A DNA stretch of 64,000 nt from Halioxenophilus aromaticivorans. GTDB taxonomy: Bacteria; Pseudomonadota; Gammaproteobacteria; Pseudomonadales; Cellvibrionaceae. Location of the stretch: NCBI RefSeq assembly GCF_042850945.1, contig NZ_AP031496.1, forward strand, positions 3,410,001-3,474,000, given 5' to 3'. Made by a program: the position numbers and the translations under genes. Below the pieces are notes generated by a model. That model saw only the letters and a program-made list of their open reading frames with translations. It had not been told where the DNA came from and did not search any database. Below, one piece after another: positions 7,489-17,221 of the stretch (position 1 is the stretch's first letter; the number at the start of each line of letters is the position of its first letter).

Positions 7489-7550
7489 TGTATACATTCC
7501 CGATTAATTTTATCTGTATGGATATACAGTTTTATTTATACAGCTTATGG

Positions 7551-7725
7551 AACCATCGATCAAGCTCTGAAATGGGTGTCTTGTTTAAGAATCAAAATCC
7601 ACATGCATAAGCTCGGAACTTACAAGGAATCTACAGTCCAGCGCTGAGGTTGATGTCCTACTTGAAGGGCTCTACTTAAAGAACTCAGCACTGAGGTGGG
7701 CACTGAGGTGGGTGTCCTACTTAAA
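7551..7725. repeat. Right-hand GTGGGTGTC repeats of the RAYT region
   Basis: 7551-7590 repeats the left-flank block (AACCATCGATCAAG to TTTAAGAA). Further degenerate copies follow: GAGGTTGATGTCCTACTTGA near 7646 and GTGGGTGTCCTACTTAAAGA near 7707. The gap 7498-7889 otherwise holds no gene that I can support. Confidence 0.6.
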
Positions 7726-7889
7726 GAAAGGGAATTCACTTAACTATCTAGCTTGGCTTTTATTGTCAATACATCGACCAATAAAGCCATTTACTTTGGG
7801 CTATTGCCAGATAACATAAGCCTTCCCTGTGATCTAGGCGCGTTAGAGCGTCATAAAAAATAAAAACCATAATAATTTTGGAGAATATC

Positions 7890-9419
7890 GTGGGCACTCT
7901 TAAACCGTTTCTGGCTGTTGCGTTGTTACCCCTAGCAATCTTAACGTTAGTTAACTGTGGCGGTGATGGAGGTGGCTCTAATACCTCCCCCACTCCCGAG
8001 CCCGAAGTAGTCACTCGTGAACACGACGATAGAACGTTTACGGTGGCAGAAGAGATCAGCTTTGCACCCCTATCTGAAGAACTCGCCTACCCCCCTTCGC
8101 CGCCCACCGATGTCTACTACGGTACCTACCAAGGCTTACAGGGCGAAGCCGTATATGCCTTCGAGGCGCCTCAAGATTGGGATGGCAACGGGTTAATTAT
8201 GTATACCCACGGGTTTAGGGGCGAAGGTGAGGTGCTGGATGTATCGATACCACCTATCCCATGGCGATTGGCGGTGCTCAGCGCTGGCTATGCCTGGGCG
8301 GCGTCCTCGTACTCCGCTAATTTTTATGATGCCAGGGCAGGATTAGAAGATACTAATAAGCTGGCGTTAGAAATTACAGATTACCTGGAAACGGATTGGG
8401 GCGTGAGTTTCGATGCACCGAGCCAGTATTTAATCTCTGGGGTTTCAATGGGTGGCCATATTGCAGCGGCTGCGGTCGACAGTGAAAATATCGATACAAC
8501 GATGTTTCCGGTTCCCTATGCGGGATCAGCACCGTTTTGCCAAGCGGAAGAAAATCAATTTCAATGGCTAGGCGATTACCCACGCGCCATGACGGAAATA
8601 GCGGGCTATGGCGATCGAGACTACTCCGAATTCCAAACGCTGCTGGGTGACTATGATGAAAGCGGTTCTGTCATTATCCAAGCCGGCGAAATGCTGGCCG
8701 CTTTATTTGAAATCAACGGAAACGGCACGCCTAACTGGGCGAACCCGATCAATGAAAATGGCGAAAACCTGGTAGAAATTGCTAAAAACCTATCCGGTGG
8801 CGAGCGCCCAATGTTTGATGAGGGCTTTAACTCCTATTGGAACGACGTATCTCTATCTACCGGTGGCGCAGACGGCACCGTAGCAGGTATTCTGGCTGGC
8901 TCAATTTACGACAACCAAGATACCGAATACCGCTGGACTACGGGCGATATCACACTGGCAGAACAAGAGTTTAACGACTCAATTAATCGAGTGTCAGCCA
9001 GCGATGGCGTGAATGCGCTGCGTGAAGACGGCGTACGCTGGATTCCCCTCGTAGCAGGTGATTTTGATGTGCCGGTACTCACTATGCACACCCTGGGTGA
9101 TATGTTTGTGCCATTTGTGCACCAACAACTCTACCAACAAAAAGCCCGGGACAATGGAAACGAGGACTTATTGGTGCAGCGTGCTATTCGCGCTACAGGG
9201 CATTGCGCGTTTTCTTTCAGCGAAATTGTAACCGCCATGACCGACTTTTTGACCTGGGTTAACGCAGACATTAAGCCCGCTGGTGACGAAGTGTTAGACG
9301 CCGAAGTAGTGGCCAATGAAAACTACGGCTGCACCTTTACCAATACCAGCCCCGACGCCGCTGAAGCACGTGCTGGCTTGCCAGCCTGTAGTACGCAAGA
9401 GCAGAAACCAAAAAGGTAA
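7890..9419 (+). CDS. Secreted alpha/beta-hydrolase, probable lipoprotein
   Basis: The protein has 509 residues from the GTG at 7890 (GGAG 6 bases upstream; an in-frame TTG at 7878 is less likely). The first 22 residues are a signal peptide ending TLVNC, a weak lipobox with Cys23, followed by a Gly-, Ser- and Pro-rich linker. The hydrolase core has YTHGFRG (oxyanion region), the nucleophile elbow GVSMGG (Ser186), a likely acid Asp in HTLGDMFVP, and the His in RATGHCAFS. It is longer than an average hydrolase, with an insert between nucleophile and acid. The substrate is unknown; esters or peptides outside the inner membrane are plausible. A terminator follows. Confidence 0.8.
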   Translation: MGTLKPFLAVALLPLAILTLVNCGGDGGGSNTSPTPEPEVVTREHDDRTFTVAEEISFAPLSEELAYPPSPPTDVYYGTYQGLQGEAVYAFEAPQDWDGNGLIMYTHGFRGEGEVLDVSIPPIPWRLAVLSAGYAWAASSYSANFYDARAGLEDTNKLALEITDYLETDWGVSFDAPSQYLISGVSMGGHIAAAAVDSENIDTTMFPVPYAGSAPFCQAEENQFQWLGDYPRAMTEIAGYGDRDYSEFQTLLGDYDESGSVIIQAGEMLAALFEINGNGTPNWANPINENGENLVEIAKNLSGGERPMFDEGFNSYWNDVSLSTGGADGTVAGILAGSIYDNQDTEYRWTTGDITLAEQEFNDSINRVSASDGVNALREDGVRWIPLVAGDFDVPVLTMHTLGDMFVPFVHQQLYQQKARDNGNEDLLVQRAIRATGHCAFSFSEIVTAMTDFLTWVNADIKPAGDEVLDAEVVANENYGCTFTNTSPDAAEARAGLPACSTQEQKPKR

Positions 9420-9436
9420 GTACTTAGTACTTGGGT

Positions 9437-9458
9437 AAGGCCACTAAGCAGTGGCCTT
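9437..9458 (+). terminator. Rho-independent terminator after the hydrolase
   Basis: The 9-bp perfect stem AAGGCCACT/AGTGGCCTT has a 4-base loop (AAGC), followed by ATTTATA. It lies 17 bases after the stop at 9419. Confidence 0.75.
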
Positions 9459-9686
9459 ATTTATAGAACTACCACAAAGCCCCCTCTTCCTGGCCACGCT
9501 CTTCCTGGCCAATTTCTCACTACGACTTCTGCAAACTAACAGCTACTCGGCATAGGCGTTACAGTTCCGTTAGTACAACCACCCGCAATACGCAACTGAT
9601 CATTATTTGCACAGAGCAGCAATGCACAAACCCAACAAACAGTTACGACGCTTGAGATTCCAGCTGGCCACTTTCGTCGAGTAATC

Positions 9687-9821
9687 AATAAAGCATTGAA
9701 CTTTCAGTCAACAGCCGCTACGTTTGTGATGTTTTGTGTATGACGACATCTGTCGTAGGAAAGACCGCGCCTCGGGAAATGTCAGAAGTACGGTATGGGA
9801 ATAGATAAGACCTTAGCCAGC
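9687..9821 (+). repeat. Imperfect ~140-bp direct repeat, copy B
   Basis: This matches 1480-1620, beginning AATAAAGCATTGAACTTTCA, and keeps the hairpin as GACGACATCTGTCGT. The remaining intergenic DNA between 9459 and 10070 has no convincing gene. A short minus-strand frame near 9540-9650 lacks a start codon with a ribosome site. Confidence 0.7.
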
Positions 9822-10070
9822 CAAAAAGCGTTGATCTGTGGTGGCTCATGAAATTTATCCATTCACTAAGGGGTACCATAAGCCTCGCAAAGTTGAACAG
9901 GTACCAGCATGAGTTATCAGCAGCAAGAATTATATTGGTAATTCATAGGGATTGATTAACACCATCGTTTCTGGCCAGGGTAACGCGAGAGACGAAGCCA
10001 TTGGTGAAAAATCCAAGGCTCTCAAACACCTCAGTGAGAGTTACACCAAAACATAGAAAGAGCAGAAAAT

Positions 10071-11252
10071 ATGCCCTATAAAATTGCTAAAGCTATCTAC
10101 GTAAATCTCTTATCTGGCGTCATAAGTTTACTGTTGATTGTATCATTTAAAGCGAATGCAGAGACAATTTCGGTTTACTTTGGTACTGCAGGTGATTCAG
10201 CCGATGGGATCTATTCCGCTAGTTTTGATACTGCTACCGGCTTACTAACGGACATAAATCAAGCACACGCAATAAAAGCTCCGCGATTCTTAACGATTCA
10301 CCCCAAAAAAAACGTACTGTACGCTGTAGCGAAAATCTCCAACCAACCTGTTGTTGCCGCTTTTTACATGCACAACAATGGCAACATTGAACTCTTAAAC
10401 TCAGTGCCGATTGGCGATACCGACGGCACCCATATCGCAGTACACCCAACCGGAGCCTTTCTATTAACGGCCCAGTACAATGGTGGAACTGTAGGCGTTT
10501 TCCCGCTGGATACTTCAGGCCGTCTGATGCAAAGAAGCCAGCTGATAAAACATGTAGGGGCTGCGATGGTAAATACAGATCGCCAATCGTCACCCCATCC
10601 CCACTGGGTAGGTTTCTCACCTGACGGCAAGTATGCGTTTGTGCCCGATTTAGGTTTAGATCAAATCTTAATCTACAAAATCAATATTTCAGAATCAACA
10701 CTTATTGAGCACGCACGATTAAACACAGCGCCCGGTGCAGGGCCGCGCCACATGCGATTTTCTATTAACGGTAAGTACATCTATGTGTTAAACGAACTTA
10801 ACTTAACCATTGCTACTTATGTTTACCATCCCGAAAAAGGCTCCGCTGATTTAATTGCGAATACGAACACACTTGATAACGAGGCAAAGGATAAAGAACC
10901 GTTTAACTCCGCCTCGGAAATACTTGTGCACCCCTCCGGCAACTATGTCTATTCCGGCAACCGGGGTAACGACTCAGTTTCTGTATTTCGTGCGAATGAT
11001 CAAAACGGATCCCTAAAGGTCATTGAGGTAGAACCGATTAGAGGGGCGTGGCCGCGAAGCATCGGCATCGACCCTAACGGGCAATGGCTATTCGCCGCTG
11101 GCATGCATTCAAATACGGTAGCAATATTTAGCATCAATCAAAATACCGGCGAGCTCTCCTTCCCGAAGGGATCCATTTATTCGGTACCGGAACCTGTTAG
11201 TATTGTATTCCATCAAAATGACCTTGCAGAGCAAGAGGATCACCTAAAGTGA
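10071..11252 (+). CDS. Lactonase-family beta-propeller protein, exported
   Basis: The protein has 393 residues with a signal peptide of about 30 residues (hydrophobic SLLLIVSFKANA, then cleavage). The remainder is a repeated YVYSANRGNDSVSVF-type blade pattern (for example HPSGNYVYSGNRGNDSVSVF and FSPDGKYAFVPDLGLDQILIY). This is the seven-bladed lactonase fold (PF10282), which includes cytosolic 6-phosphogluconolactonase (Pgl). A signal peptide makes a role in the pentose phosphate pathway unlikely, and it more probably acts on an extracytoplasmic lactone or is a binding protein. It stands alone, with no partner on its strand. Confidence 0.82.
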   Translation: MPYKIAKAIYVNLLSGVISLLLIVSFKANAETISVYFGTAGDSADGIYSASFDTATGLLTDINQAHAIKAPRFLTIHPKKNVLYAVAKISNQPVVAAFYMHNNGNIELLNSVPIGDTDGTHIAVHPTGAFLLTAQYNGGTVGVFPLDTSGRLMQRSQLIKHVGAAMVNTDRQSSPHPHWVGFSPDGKYAFVPDLGLDQILIYKINISESTLIEHARLNTAPGAGPRHMRFSINGKYIYVLNELNLTIATYVYHPEKGSADLIANTNTLDNEAKDKEPFNSASEILVHPSGNYVYSGNRGNDSVSVFRANDQNGSLKVIEVEPIRGAWPRSIGIDPNGQWLFAAGMHSNTVAIFSINQNTGELSFPKGSIYSVPEPVSIVFHQNDLAEQEDHLK

Positions 11253-11611
11253 GCCGATCACTAAATATCTTTGTAACTGAAAAGGCCGAGCCCCTAGATA
11301 CATTCCCAAGAAGCCGTTTCAAAGGTAAGCTAAATGTTAATTAGCCCAGCAGTGTTGCGCTTACATGATTAGGACTCACCAACTTGGCTAGGATGAAATG
11401 ATTAAGCACACCGCCATCACCGTTCACCAGAAGAACAATGTACATAAATAGTCAATCAAGAGCGACAAATAGTACCTTCAGCCATTGGCGAGTCTATGCT
11501 ACTACGCTGGCACGTCAGCCAGAAGATCTATCTCTCTACCAGCCCGAAAGTCACCTTTATCACGTATGGTCGAACGGGTCACTGGACTAATGGGCGTATA
11601 AATCGAGATAT
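11253..11611. other. Intergenic DNA between lactonase gene and IS4 element
   Basis: I see no supported gene, RNA or terminator hairpin here. A short open stretch around 11480-11590 could encode about 35 residues but has no start signal and no recognised family. Confidence 0.5.
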
Positions 11612-12904
11612 AACTAATTTCAGTGCTGTCCCGCTAACTCACAGATAGAAAGGCCTGTAACACGCTGTGATTTATAATTATTTCACCACAAAACACCATA
11701 AAAAAAACAGAGTGAAACAGGCCATGAGTCATCATAATACAGTTATCGCCCAAATGCTTAAATTGATTCCCAGACATGAATTTGAAAGTTTGGCAAACCA
11801 GCATCATACAGGCCGTTCCTTTCGTAAAGACTCTCGATGGTCTCAGTTTGTGACCATGATGATAGCTCAACTGTCGGGTCGAAATAGCCTGCGAGACATT
11901 GTTGATAATATGACCGCTCAAATACATCGTCTGTATCATTTAGGCTCAACCAAATTATCTCGATCAACACTTTTTCGAATCAATGAAGATAAGCCCTATG
12001 AGCTCTATGAAGCTCTATTCGGTCGCTTACTTTCACGCTGCCAAGGTGTGGCCCCGGGACACAATTTCCGATTTAAAAACCCGCTGTATTCATTGGATGC
12101 AACAACCATCGACTTATGCTTATCCGCATTTCCCTGGGCTGAGTTTCGTGCAGCCAAGGGAGCTATCAAGCTGCATGTTCGGTTGAATCATGAAGGTTAT
12201 TTGCCCGAGTTTGCGACCATAACGGATGGTAAGGTTCATGACGTCACGGTGGGTAAAACGCTCGCGTTTCCTTCGGGCAGTATAGTCGCTGTCGATAAGG
12301 CCTATAATGATTACGCGTGGTATAACCAATCGACAAATAAAGGTATTTTCTTCGTAACTCGATTAAAGAGTAATGCTGCCTGCCGTGTAATTGAGCGCCA
12401 ACACGTCATTAAATCTAAAGGGATTACTTCTGATCAGATCATTGAATTTACCGGTGCTGTGACGGCAAAGAAATGCCCGATTCAACTTCGTCGAATTGGC
12501 TATCGCGATAAAAGTACTGGGAAGCAGTACTTCTTCTTGACCAACCATATGAAAATGGCTGCAAAGACGATTGCAGACCTTTATTAGTCCAGATGGCAAG
12601 TAGAAATATTTTTTAAATGGATAAAGCAAAACCTGAAAATCAAATCGTTTGTTGGTACCAGTAAAAACGCGATACTGACTCAAATCTGGATCGCGATGTG
12701 TGTTTATTTACTGCTGGCGTTCTTAAAATTCCGGTCTAGATTGGCACAAAGCTTACAGCAAATTATGAGGGTTTTGCAGCTTAACTTGTTTGAAAAACGA
12801 GATTTAATGGCGCTGCTCAGGGGTGACCCCGTCAACCCTGAGCCACTGGATAAGTATCAGGCGCAGTTGTTTTGAAAGTTAATGGGACAGCAATGAACTA
12901 ATTT
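11612..12904. mobile_element. Complete IS4-family insertion sequence with 9-bp target duplication
   Basis: Terminal inverted repeats are at 11621-11638 (CAGTGCTGTCCCGCTAAC) and 12878-12895 (GTTAATGGGACAGCAATG), 15 of 18 positions matching. They are flanked by the 9-bp direct repeat AACTAATTT at 11612-11620 and 12896-12904. The element itself is 1275 bp. An exact target duplication shows that it inserted by transposition and has not rearranged since. Confidence 0.92.
11724..12875 (+). pseudogene. IS4-family transposase interrupted by an amber stop
   Basis: There are 383 codons from the ATG at 11724. The DDE catalytic core is recognisable: LDATTIDL (first Asp), VAVDKAYND (second Asp), and the YREK signature at ADLY-stop-SRWQVEIFFKWIK. 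Codon 288 (12585-12587) is TAG, in the middle of the Y-(2)-R-(3)-E-(6)-K motif. The frame after it is intact to 12875, so this is a single recent nonsense mutation. Without suppression the product lacks the catalytic Glu and would be inactive. Confidence 0.92.
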
Positions 12905-13160
12905 CTTAAAGTCCTTACTTCACCAGCGTGTAGCCACCTCCAAGGAATAATACACAATCAACACCGTATCACGGTTCAGAGATTAGCCTTAATAAGAAAA
13001 CAAGCTCTGCCAGCCTGCTACGACTTACCAACAGTACGGTACTTCCTATCTAAATTACGGATGCCTAGGTTTCGATATTGACCAATCGCATTTCCCCTGG
13101 TTAATTGAGAGTCTAATGACTCCAATTTAACTCCGATTCTAAATATTGCAGGAGAAACCG

Positions 13161-13832
13161 ATGTCTTCAAAACCACCATCGAATCCTTCGAGACGGGAAT
13201 TTATTAAATTAACATCAACCGCTGGCGCCGGTGTAGCGGCCACGGTAACTACCCAGCTTCCATCCGCTGCACTGGTAGAAATATCAGTCCCTACTATTCA
13301 TGAGAAAGCGTTCCACCGAAAAGTAAATCTGACAATCAATGATATAGATTTATCAGTGGAGCTAGACACCCGAACATCCTTGCTGGACTTATTAAGAGAA
13401 AAGCTAAAGCTAACGGGTACAAAAAAAGGTTGCGATCACGGTCAGTGCGGTGCATGCACTGTGCTTGTAAACGGCACCCGGATAAATGCTTGCTTGTCTT
13501 TGGCGGTTATGCACGAAGGCGATAATATCACCACAGTCGAGGGACTAGGAACACCGGACAATCTTCATGCACTTCAGGATGGCTTCGTCGAACATGATAG
13601 TTATCAATGTGGTTACTGCACTTCAGGTCAACTTTGTTCGGCTTTGGGGATGCTTACTGAAGCAACTCAAGGAATGCCAAGCCACATTACGCCAGATCTT
13701 CTTATTCCGGTCACGCTGAGCCGTGATGAAATCAAAGAACGAATGAGCGGCAACCTTTGTCGTTGCGGCGCTTATCAGAATATCGTAAATGCAATCGAAG
13801 AATATGCGGAGCGCGACCGTGAGACCCTTTAA
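13161..13832 (+). CDS. paoA: Periplasmic aldehyde oxidoreductase, 2Fe-2S subunit
   Basis: The protein has 223 residues from the ATG at 13161, which has AGGAG five bases before it. A twin-arginine export signal (SRREFIK) near residue 10 is followed by a hydrophobic Ala/Val-rich stretch. The plant-type 2Fe-2S domain has GCDHGQCGACTVLVNG and a later Cys. The C-terminal helical 2Fe-2S domain has CGYCTSGQ and GNLCRCGAY. This is the xanthine oxidase small subunit type; E. coli PaoA/YagT is the closest known match. Electrons pass from the molybdenum centre through these clusters to FAD. It is first in a three-gene operon with the FAD and Mo subunits. The Tat signal exports the folded complex. Confidence 0.9.
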   Translation: MSSKPPSNPSRREFIKLTSTAGAGVAATVTTQLPSAALVEISVPTIHEKAFHRKVNLTINDIDLSVELDTRTSLLDLLREKLKLTGTKKGCDHGQCGACTVLVNGTRINACLSLAVMHEGDNITTVEGLGTPDNLHALQDGFVEHDSYQCGYCTSGQLCSALGMLTEATQGMPSHITPDLLIPVTLSRDEIKERMSGNLCRCGAYQNIVNAIEEYAERDRETL

Positions 13833-14769
13833 CTTTATTACAGCCGAATCCCGGGAACACGCGTTAAAGCTCGTAGCAGACAACAAAAACGCGAAGTTTA
13901 TTGGTGGCGGAACGAATTTACTTGATCTGATGAAGCTCGAAATAGAAGCACCAAGCTTACTGATTGATATCTCGAGAACAGACCTAGGCCAGATTGAAAA
14001 GGTCGATGACGGACGTATCGCCATCGGAGCATCTGTAACGAACAGCGCCTTAGCTGCCAATATGGATGTCAGGCGGGATTATCCTGTGTTGTCCAGGGCG
14101 CTACTGGCAGGAGCCTCCGGCCAGCTACGTAACAAAGCAACGACCGGCGGGAACCTTTTGCAGAGAACCCGATGCCAGTATTTTTACGATACGGCTCAGG
14201 CTTGCAACAAAAGATTGCCTGGTAGCGGATGTTCCGCAAAAGGCGGCTTCAGTCGTCAGCTAGCGGTGTTAGATATTGATGATTCGTGTATCGCTTCCTT
14301 CCCAAGTGATATGGCGGTAGCGCTTCGGGTGCTTGATGCTGAAATAGAATTAGTCAGCCTGAGCGGTACCAGAATGGTACCAATCGGTGATTTTTACAGT
14401 GGCACATCGATGCAACCACATATCGACACGGTTTTAAAACACGATGAACTAATCACGCGAATCATACTTCCCCGACCACTGGGTGGTTCCCATTTCTATG
14501 AAAAAGTCCGCGATCGGGCCTCCTATGCGTTTGCTATTGTGTCTGCCGCCATGGTGTTTCAGCCAGATGGGTCTGCGAGAGTCGCCTTTGGCGGTTTAGC
14601 TCCCAAGCCGTGGCGCGTGGAGTTCGCAGAGAAGCTGCTTACTACAGATATTGATGAGTATGTTCGTTTGGCATTTTCAGGCGCTAGAGCAACCCATGAG
14701 AATCAATTCAAAATTCCGCTTGCGAAGCAAATTTTAAAAACACTCATCAGTAAACACAGGGAGTTATAG
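13819..14769 (+). CDS. paoB: Periplasmic aldehyde oxidoreductase, FAD (and 4Fe-4S) subunit
   Basis: The protein has 316 residues from the GTG at 13819, chosen because GGAG lies 7 bases upstream and the product then starts MRPFNFITA like PaoB. It overlaps the end of the preceding gene. The FAD-binding segment KFIGGGTNLLDLMK is present, and ATTGGNLLQRTRCQYFYD, ACNKRLPGSGCSA carries the Cys residues that in PaoB hold an extra 4Fe-4S cluster. The protein has no export signal of its own and is co-exported with the small subunit. Confidence 0.9.
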   Translation: MRPFNFITAESREHALKLVADNKNAKFIGGGTNLLDLMKLEIEAPSLLIDISRTDLGQIEKVDDGRIAIGASVTNSALAANMDVRRDYPVLSRALLAGASGQLRNKATTGGNLLQRTRCQYFYDTAQACNKRLPGSGCSAKGGFSRQLAVLDIDDSCIASFPSDMAVALRVLDAEIELVSLSGTRMVPIGDFYSGTSMQPHIDTVLKHDELITRIILPRPLGGSHFYEKVRDRASYAFAIVSAAMVFQPDGSARVAFGGLAPKPWRVEFAEKLLTTDIDEYVRLAFSGARATHENQFKIPLAKQILKTLISKHREL

Positions 14770-14771
14770 CC

Positions 14772-16973
14772 ATGATTTTCTATAAAGCTGGGAAGAATAT
14801 CTTTGACCAGCAACGAGTTGTAGGAAAACCGCAACGCCGAGTTGATGGCCCCCTGAAAGTAACGGGAACCGCGACTTATGCTTATGAACAGCAACCAACC
14901 CAGAAGCTGGTCTACGGCTACATCGTTGGCGCCGAGATAGCCTCCGGCCAAATAACCGGAATAGATGAAAGAAAAGCGAAGCACTCAGAAGGTGTAATAG
15001 ACATCATCACATACCAAAATGTGCCTGAAGTCGGGACGGGTGCCTTCCTGTCAGCGAAGGCCCTAGGCGGACCTCATATTCAGCATTATCACCAGGCTGT
15101 TGCTATAGTTGTGGCAAGCAGCTTTGAACAAGCAAGAGCCGCGGCCTCCAGTTTAGTCATTCATTATAAACGTGAAGCAGGCCAGTACAGCCTTCAATCT
15201 CGCGCAGCTAGTGCTCCCCTATCCAAAAGCGGCTCCTTTAGACCAGATCCTGTATCTTCAGTGGGCAACTTCGTAAGTGCATTTCAGCAAGCTGCGGTAA
15301 AAGTAGACGAAGTTTACACGACTCCTGATCAATCTCACGCCATGATGGAGCCACATGCTACGGTGGCATACTGGGAGAAGGATATGTTGCATTGCTGGAC
15401 CGGTGTGCAGCAGTTAAATTGGGGCGTGCGTGATTTAGCCTTCGCACTGGGTGTACCTAAAGAAAAGATAAGAATGCGAGCCCCATTCATTGGTGGAAGT
15501 TTCGGTGTAAAAGGCACGGTTATGTCGGACACCGTTTTAGCCGCACTAGCAGCACGAAAAACAGGGTTAGCAGTTAAGGTCACTCTTCAACGTCCTCTTG
15601 TAGCCAATAATACCGCACACCGCCCCGCAACCATCCAGCACGTTCAGTTAGGCGCAAATCGAGACGGTAAATTAACAGCAATTGGTCACAGGAGCGTATC
15701 TGGAAATATTCCCGGAGGTCGCCCGGAAGCGGCGGTACTTTCGACCCGATACCTTTATCATGCTGATAACCGGGCAACTGAATTAAAGCTCGCTGAACTG
15801 AATCTTCCTGAAGGCAGTGCAATGCGCGCACCTGGGGAAGCACCCGGCCAGATGGCCTTAGAGATAGCTATGGATGAGCTTGCAGAAAAGCTTAAAATCG
15901 ATCCGGTCGAACTCAGAATAATCAATGACACTCGGTTTTCACCAGAACATCCAAACAAGACTTTTTCCCAACGAAATCTGGCGCGATGTCTCGAGCGTGG
16001 CGCAGAAGCATTCGGCTGGCACCATCGCTCACCAACACCCGGACAGCAGAAAGCCGGACGATGGCTGAAAGGAATGGGTGTGTCTTCAGCTATTCGCGGA
16101 GCACCCGTCTTACCTTCAGCTGCGCGTCTAACACTGCAATCCGACGGGCGTTTGAATGTTAAAACCGATATGACTGACATAGGAACGGGTACCTATACCA
16201 TTCTGGCACAAACTGCCGCAGATATGTTCGGCCTCACTCCGGCAGACATAGACGTACAACTGGGTGACTCTGCATTTCCTGAATCGCCAGGGAGTGGTGG
16301 TCAATGGGGAGCTGCTTCGTCAACCGCCGGTGTTTATGCTGCGTGTGTTGCATTGCAGGAAAAGCTCGCCGAGAAAGTGGGAGCTTCACTCCACGATCTT
16401 TCCTTTTCCGACGGGCTGCTAATCGTGAATGGTACGTCTGTCTCTTTGCAAAATTTAGCTAGTCAGGGAGAGATCAGCGCTGATGCAAAGATGGAGTACT
16501 CTGAGGGTAGAAAGGAGTTTGAGCATCAGACTTTCGGCGCTCACTTCGTCGAAGTAGAAGTAAACGAAATAACTTTTGAAGTGAGAGTCAAGCGCATGCT
16601 GGCCGTGTGTGATGCAGGCAGAATTATTAACCCGAAAGCCGCAGAAAATCAGGTTTTAGGAGGCATGGTAATGGGGTTAGGCGCGGCACTTATGGAAGAG
16701 CTAGTGGTTGATGAACGATTAGGGTTCTTTGTAAACCACGATCTCGCGGGATATGAGATCCCGGTTCATGCTGATATTCCGCAGCAGAGTGTTATTTTTA
16801 TTGACGATGTGGATGAGTTCGCAGGCCCGCTGAAAGCAAAAGGCGTAGGAGAACTGGGTTTAACGGGGGTCGCTCCAGCTATTGCAAACGCAATTTACAA
16901 CGCCACGGGAATTAGAGTCAGAGATTATCCGTTAACGTTGGATAAGCTTATGACCAAAGCACGAGCTATTTAA
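14772..16973 (+). CDS. paoC: Periplasmic aldehyde oxidoreductase, molybdenum-cofactor subunit
   Basis: The protein has 733 residues, almost the same as E. coli PaoC (732). It has APFIGGSFGVKG (Mo-cofactor loop), MRAPGEAPGQMALEIAMDEL, GSGGQWGAASSTAG, and KGVGELGLTGVAPA, where the Glu is the catalytic base of the xanthine oxidase family. It oxidises aldehydes to carboxylic acids, probably detoxifying aromatic or aliphatic aldehydes in the periplasm. It begins 2 bases after the FAD subunit stop. The cofactor-insertion chaperone PaoD usually found after it is absent here. No clear terminator follows. Confidence 0.92.
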   Translation: MIFYKAGKNIFDQQRVVGKPQRRVDGPLKVTGTATYAYEQQPTQKLVYGYIVGAEIASGQITGIDERKAKHSEGVIDIITYQNVPEVGTGAFLSAKALGGPHIQHYHQAVAIVVASSFEQARAAASSLVIHYKREAGQYSLQSRAASAPLSKSGSFRPDPVSSVGNFVSAFQQAAVKVDEVYTTPDQSHAMMEPHATVAYWEKDMLHCWTGVQQLNWGVRDLAFALGVPKEKIRMRAPFIGGSFGVKGTVMSDTVLAALAARKTGLAVKVTLQRPLVANNTAHRPATIQHVQLGANRDGKLTAIGHRSVSGNIPGGRPEAAVLSTRYLYHADNRATELKLAELNLPEGSAMRAPGEAPGQMALEIAMDELAEKLKIDPVELRIINDTRFSPEHPNKTFSQRNLARCLERGAEAFGWHHRSPTPGQQKAGRWLKGMGVSSAIRGAPVLPSAARLTLQSDGRLNVKTDMTDIGTGTYTILAQTAADMFGLTPADIDVQLGDSAFPESPGSGGQWGAASSTAGVYAACVALQEKLAEKVGASLHDLSFSDGLLIVNGTSVSLQNLASQGEISADAKMEYSEGRKEFEHQTFGAHFVEVEVNEITFEVRVKRMLAVCDAGRIINPKAAENQVLGGMVMGLGAALMEELVVDERLGFFVNHDLAGYEIPVHADIPQQSVIFIDDVDEFAGPLKAKGVGELGLTGVAPAIANAIYNATGIRVRDYPLTLDKLMTKARAI

Positions 16974-17221
16974 ATTCTAAGCCAAGCAACTGCACAAGAC
17001 GCCGCCAGCAATTTACAGATCGTTATTTTAACTCATAAATATTGCATTTGAAATCACTTTACTTCAGGCAACGCTTATTTGATCATTCCAGACGGAAGTC
17101 TAGGTTCGCTTTCGAGCATGTCAACGCTACCACATCGTCAAAATATATCATATTGGGCCTATTTAGTAGGCACTAAAGCCCTAGGGGCTGGGGACTGGGG
17201 GCTGCTCTAATAATGCTGCAC

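Noticed and set aside
9540..9650. Minus-strand short frame with hydrophobic start and several Cys, like a tiny lipoprotein
   Set aside because: No start codon with a ribosome site was found and the frame has no recognisable family. It may be a decayed gene end.
10071..11252. Assignment as 6-phosphogluconolactonase feeding Fgd's product
   Set aside because: The protein has a signal peptide and is 37 kb from fgd, so a cytosolic role with the Fgd reaction is unlikely, although the family name is the same.
13015..13080. Possible third, inverted copy of the 140-bp repeat upstream of paoA
   Set aside because: Only short words (for example GTACGGTACTTCC and CCTAGG) match. No continuous alignment can be made by eye.
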